From Rhynchopus euleeides (lineage: Eukaryota; Euglenozoa; Diplonemea; Diplonemida; Diplonemidae): a stretch of 64,000 nt of DNA. Location: assembly GCA_963210315.1 (NCBI GenBank), contig OY723262.1:620001-684000 (forward strand), given 5' to 3'. Position numbers and translations under genes: made by a program. Position 1 is the first letter of the stretch. Each line of letters starts with the position of its first letter. Below are positions 59,801 to 64,000 of the stretch, piece by piece. A model generated the notes under the pieces. The model saw nothing but the letters and a program-made list of their open reading frames with translations. It was not told the origin of the DNA and made no database searches.

Positions 59801-61746
59801 GGGGGGGGGGGGGCGGACATGATACGATTGTACCAACAAACATCCCGACACCCCTCCAGCAATGCGAGTCTTTTTTGTAGATAAAAGGGGCGGGCAGGAA
59901 GTGGGTGTGTCTGGCGAATAAGGAGACCACACTACAAGCGCCGAGAGTACCAACTTGCTGGGGAGAGAAGGCATCACACCCCGCAACCCTGAAGTGGGGG
60001 GGTGGTGGTGGCGGTTGTGGTGTACACGGCACGGCGATCAGCGGGTTGACACGGCATCCATGCCCGTAGCATTCACGTCACATTCGGCACACAGGAGGGT
60101 GTCCTAAATTTAGGAAATTTTTGAAAAATTTGGAAAAATTTGGGGGATTTTTTGAAAAAATGGCGAAAAAAAGGGTGTGGGGAGTTGGGTCCAGTTTAGC
60201 AAAGTCCGTGTATTTGGACGCGGCCCCTCAGATAAGGAAGCCGCGTCTCAGGTGCAGGATGTGGGGTGTTGTCGACTTTTCAGGGTTCGACATTCTCGGG
60301 CTGGACGGAGAGAAACGGTGGGTGCAACTCTGATCAGAAAAAACTTCAACCGAAAAAACGGGGTGTAGCTCCCTGACTGACGAGCAGCGGGAGGTGGCGA
60401 AGAGAAGCTCCTCATGCGTGGCGGCCTCCCTCGTTCGCGGCGGGAGAGGCATCCGGGGGTACGAGAGCGGCACCCGCCTGAGTTCTTTATGGAACCCACA
60501 AACCTGGGTGGTAGCCGGCCTCACGGATGTGAGGTTGGAAATGCTCCGGGAGACAGCCGATGGCGCCTCAACGCCACAGGCTATCGTTGCCGGCTTGGTG
60601 CCCATATGGTGCAAGATGAGCGGCGGAATCCGCGAACTTCGGGAACTATCAGGTAGTTTGAACGCTGAAGACTGCCCCGCCAGGCTGAATGGGAGTCACA
60701 ACGCGATGAGGAACAAGGATCAGCAGTGCCCTTTCCGGCAAACACAGGGCAGCTCTCCCTGAGCAGCTGGGAATGAAACGGGACGGAACTAACGAGCAGC
60801 AGCGAAAATGTTGCAGAGCACCAGTAACCACAACGAGTCCATGACACAAGTGGAACTGCAGACACGGGGCAGCCAAGAAACGGACGCAGTCGCAGGAGAC
60901 CACCTCCACTGTCAGAACGAGCAGAACTGAGAGACACTCAATGGGATGGAGCGGAATCACTGTAACGGGGACACACTGATGGCACACAGTACAGACAGAC
61001 AGAAGTCAGAGTGAAACGGTTGTACAAAGGGCTCGGCTTCACCGACGTCCTTAGTACAGAGTGAAACGACGACGCCGCCGAAGGCGGCCAATCCGCCGCC
61101 CGAAGGGCGGCGGAAAAATTTTTGGGGTGTTTTTGGGTGAAAAACCGGGCAACCTGGGCCCTTTGGGACCACATAGGCCAGGAAAGGCCAAAATTTTCGA
61201 ATTTTTTTTTTCCCGCGTATCCGTCAGGTGGACCACCGGGTGGGGAGAGATCCGGTGTGAGGCACTTGGGTCCGTCCAGGTGGGCAGGGGGAACCTGGGG
61301 GCGGGGGGCCTCAAAACCCGTCTACCAGTGCCGCTTCTAATCTCGTCGGTCTTGTCCCAACCACCACCAGCCAGCCCAGAACGCCCTGACGCTGCGACCT
61401 CGTCGATTTTTCCGTTTCGCCCATCCGCCCAACTCCGCCAACCCAACCAGCCCTACCCTTTCTCCCAGTCAGGGCGGTACTCACACGAGCGGCAAAGCGC
61501 TGGGGGAGGGGGGGGGGGGACATCAATAGGGGAGGGGAGGGGGGGGGAGGAAGGGAGGGGAGGAAGGGGGGGGGGGGGTTATGTTGTTTCTAACCCAGAC
61601 CTGCTGTGCAGAGCCCGGGGGAGGGGGTGGCCAGCCCCTGTCTAACCATTCACAACGGCCACCTGCACACATCTATGAAAGGGGGGGGGGGGGGAAGGTC
61701 CCGGGGGGGGGGGGGGGGGGTGGTGGGGGTGGGGACGCTGCTCCGC
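59801..61746. other. Intergenic region left of the OTU/FYVE ORF
   Basis: Mostly unassigned. A plus-strand open frame at about 60361-60660 reads like protein (SLWNPQTWVVAGLTDVRLEM ... GLVPIWCKMSGGIRELRELS), possibly an exon or remnant of an unknown gene; there is no start and no neighbouring exon could be fixed. Two GC-rich hairpins with GAA loops lie at 61069-61112, and long G runs from 61500 to 61735 could form G-quadruplexes. Confidence 0.4.
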
Positions 61747-64000
61747 CTACTCGCCCCGCTCCACCTCCGTCTGCAGCTTGCGCATGTAGACGCGCAGGCT
61801 GACCCCCGGCTCCCTCGTCTGGTTCCCGGGCTCGGCCTGCGCGCCCCCTTGCAGGATGCGCGCCTGCAGCCACTCCGCCGCTACGTCACCTGCCACCCTG
61901 GGCGAGAGGGGGCAAAGGCCATAGCTGGGGTGGAAGCAGTGCCTCCACGCCTCGACGGTGCGGGGGATGGCTCCTCCCATCGAGACGCAGGGGGCCATGC
62001 CGCGGGCCCGCGCTACCACCCCCTCGGCCCAGACACGGGACGCCGCAAGCTCCTGCAGAGCGGGGATGTTCGCCGCGGGCGTCTCGTCGTCCCCGTAGGC
62101 GTCGATGGCCTGGAGGTCGTCCTCGGGCTCCCACACGTTCGCCGGGTCGTCGTCGAACTCCATGGGGCCCGCCGCGTCACCCTGACGCAGCTCCTCCAGG
62201 CGTCTCGAGGACGCGGCCGTCCGGCTGCGGCGCTGCCCGTCCCGGCGGGCCTGCGCGGCGTTGCGCATCATCGTCGCAGCAACCCCCTGGATCCCGCCAG
62301 CCCCACCGGGGGCTGTTCCGCCAGAGGTGCCAGAGGGGGCTGTGTTGAAGGTGTGGGAGCCTCCGCCCTGGCGGCGCCGCGCGGCCTGAGCGGGGCCAGA
62401 CGGCTGGGCGCCTGCCGCCGTGACCGGAGCCGCAGAGGGCACACCAGAGGGGGCTGTGTTTGAGGTTTGGGAGCCTCCGCCCTGGTGGTTCTCTGTGGCC
62501 CCCGACCCCGACGGCGGGCACTCTGCATGTTGGGCCTGCCCCTGCATGGGGGCTGGGGCAGCCCGGGAGGCACTCTCCGCCGGGGGCACGCTGTGGCCGT
62601 GGGTCGCGGAGGGCGCACCAGAGGGGGCTGTGTTTGAGGTTTGGGAGCCTCCGCCCTGGTGCATCTCCACGTCCTGGCCGGGAGCGACCGGCTCCTCCGC
62701 CACTTCCTCCTTCACCCGCGTTGGATGGTGCGCAGCCCCCGACGAGTCGTGCGGGGCACTCGGCTGCCTGGGCCCCATCGGCGTGTCGTGCATGCGGCTC
62801 GGGATGGGCTTCCGCCGGCGGGGGCGCGCCCGGGCGGACTCCAGGACCTCCCGCAGATCCGGGGTGACCGCGGGTTGCTCCGCAGGGTCTGGAGCGTCGA
62901 CATCCACCGCCACCCGGTCAATGTAGCCTGGGCACCGCTCACCCCGCACTGCGCATGACGCGCACACTTTGCGCCAGCATCTGCCACACGCGTGATGCCT
63001 CGCGGAGCGGTCGAACGGGCGGCGGCACTTCTCGCACTCCTCCACCTGGCCCGCCGAGCCCCCCTGACGCACCATCTGCATGGGACTATCACCATCGCAC
63101 CCCGTGACATCCGCTGCCATCGGCTTCGGGGGAAGACCCGCCAGGTGCTGACGCATGGGCTCCGGCATAACTAGGGGCACGTAGTGCCCATGTTGCCCCC
63201 CCGTCCTCCGCAGACAGTGGGCGTCCACCACTGCACCCGCACCTACTGGGGACAGAAGCATCGGCTGGTGGTTGTCGATGAGCACGAGGACGACGCATCT
63301 GGTCACGCGCGCAGCCGCCGCCAGGGCGATGAAGTCCGCCCAGGTGCGCACGTCGTCGCTCCCTGCGCGCATCATCTGCTCGGCCCACTGGTTCGGACCC
63401 TCCTCCACCCGCATCCGGAGGTCCGGGTCGCGCATCGCCCTGCGGACTGCCTCTTGGCGCAGCCACCCGCTGGATTGCTTCACCGATCGGGCACCCAGCG
63501 TGGCCAACGCATCAAAAGCACAGTCCCCCACCCGGAACGACCACCCGTCCGGCTCGACCAGGCCCAGCCGCGCCTGCTGCTGCAGGGACGACAAGCTCAG
63601 CCTCCCGTCCGTCTGGCCGCGCCACTCCAGCAATTGGGCCAGGGGGTCAGCCGCCACCCCACCCGCCGGCTGCGGGAGGTCCCCCTCCGCGGGGGGAGGC
63701 GGCGGGCGTGGGCGGCGGGGAGGGGCAGGTTCGGGTTCAGGGGTCGGCTCCTCGGGGCCCGCCGCGTCATCCGGGTCACACATGAAATCCTCCGCGTCCA
63801 TGTGCCCGTCGAAGTGTGGCGCGGGGGCCAGGTCCGTGTCAGGCGCGAAGAAGTAGTCCGGCTCCACGCCCACCAGCGGATCCGGCAAGACCCGCTCCCG
63901 AGTCTGACCAGAGCGCAGGTCCGTGCACAGCGCCCCCCTGCGGAGCGACGACCGCCCCACCGCCCGCATCAACGGCACCACTATCCGCGCCGCCCAGGAA
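61747..64000 (-). CDS. OTU protease plus FYVE-like zinc finger ORF (5' end outside window)
   Basis: Open from the right window edge to a stop at 61747, so the true start is unknown; the first ATG inside is near 63969. The OTU-like domain has the Cys motif RVGDCAFDAL (about 63511-63535) and a His motif GQHGHYVPLV (about 63170-63200). Then comes a FYVE-type cluster ECEKCRRPF, RSARHHACGRCWRKVCASC, RGERCPGY (62930-63060). The middle has three copies of a repeat with core HQGGGSQTSNTAPSG; the C-terminal ~150 residues are globular (WRHCFHPSYGLCPLSPRVAG). The OTU arrangement recalls the retrotransposon ORF at 39663-44480, and it may be ORF1 of a related element, but no reverse transcriptase follows within 1.5 kb downstream. 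A host deubiquitinase-like gene is the alternative. Confidence 0.72.
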   Translation of the reverse strand, partial: SWAARIVVPLMRAVGRSSLRRGALCTDLRSGQTRERVLPDPLVGVEPDYFFAPDTDLAPAPHFDGHMDAEDFMCDPDDAAGPEEPTPEPEPAPPRRPRPPPPPAEGDLPQPAGGVAADPLAQLLEWRGQTDGRLSLSSLQQQARLGLVEPDGWSFRVGDCAFDALATLGARSVKQSSGWLRQEAVRRAMRDPDLRMRVEEGPNQWAEQMMRAGSDDVRTWADFIALAAAARVTRCVVLVLIDNHQPMLLSPVGAGAVVDAHCLRRTGGQHGHYVPLVMPEPMRQHLAGLPPKPMAADVTGCDGDSPMQMVRQGGSAGQVEECEKCRRPFDRSARHHACGRCWRKVCASCAVRGERCPGYIDRVAVDVDAPDPAEQPAVTPDLREVLESARARPRRRKPIPSRMHDTPMGPRQPSAPHDSSGAAHHPTRVKEEVAEEPVAPGQDVEMHQGGGSQTSNTAPSGAPSATHGHSVPPAESASRAAPAPMQGQAQHAECPPSGSGATENHQGGGSQTSNTAPSGVPSAAPVTAAGAQPSGPAQAARRRQGGGSHTFNTAPSGTSGGTAPGGAGGIQGVAATMMRNAAQARRDGQRRSRTAASSRRLEELRQGDAAGPMEFDDDPANVWEPEDDLQAIDAYGDDETPAANIPALQELAASRVWAEGVVARARGMAPCVSMGGAIPRTVEAWRHCFHPSYGLCPLSPRVAGDVAAEWLQARILQGGAQAEPGNQTREPGVSLRVYMRKLQTEVERGE

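Overview
The window is nuclear DNA of a microbial eukaryote, probably a flagellated or ciliated protist or alga. Genes are GC-rich. Several are interrupted by short spliceosomal introns (79-225 bases) that begin GTATG and end CAG, and joining the exons restores continuous reading frames. A CEP164 homologue (distal appendage of basal bodies) implies cilia at some life stage. I could not place the lineage from this sequence alone.

Layout. About 1-20 kb is the host-gene part, with all genes on the minus strand: a CEP164-like gene (1300-5088); a partial, chimeric tandem copy of it (7351-8420); a secreted GH51 alpha-L-arabinofuranosidase (10447-12561); a secreted AA10 lytic polysaccharide monooxygenase (13250-14323); and a five-exon galactose-3-O-sulfotransferase family gene with a long charged tail (15537-19618). 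Two more host genes stand as islands further right: a 1188-residue low-complexity protein (32726-36292) and a coiled-coil/Tudor-like protein (51510-53498).

Nearly everything else between 19.7 and 59.8 kb is a nest of inverted-repeat elements, many inserted into one another. I could fix the ends of several by paired termini and short target duplications (TA, AA, TT or TTAA). They include three ~809-base A-prime copies, two palindromic P elements, two C elements in opposite orientation carrying a zinc-knuckle ORF, an L element filled by ORFs, a piggyBac remnant bounded by TTAA, and a 3.46-kb three-ORF element (K1) inside the piggyBac with a 0.99-kb deletion derivative (K2) elsewhere. Foldback elements D and J, and elements B, E, F, G, H and I, complete the set. 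Most families carry their own short word repeated in both orientations near the ends.

Two OTU-protease ORFs are present. One is a complete non-LTR retrotransposon ORF (OTU, zinc fingers, reverse transcriptase, C-terminal endonuclease-like region) at 39663-44480. The other is an OTU plus FYVE-like ORF running off the right edge (61747-64000).

Functionally, the left part combines secreted polysaccharide-active enzymes and a Golgi-type sulfotransferase, suggesting handling of extracellular or cell-wall glycans, beside a ciliary gene. The rest is dominated by transposon biology. K1/K2 and the TA-flanked word-array families are the best candidates for something undescribed.
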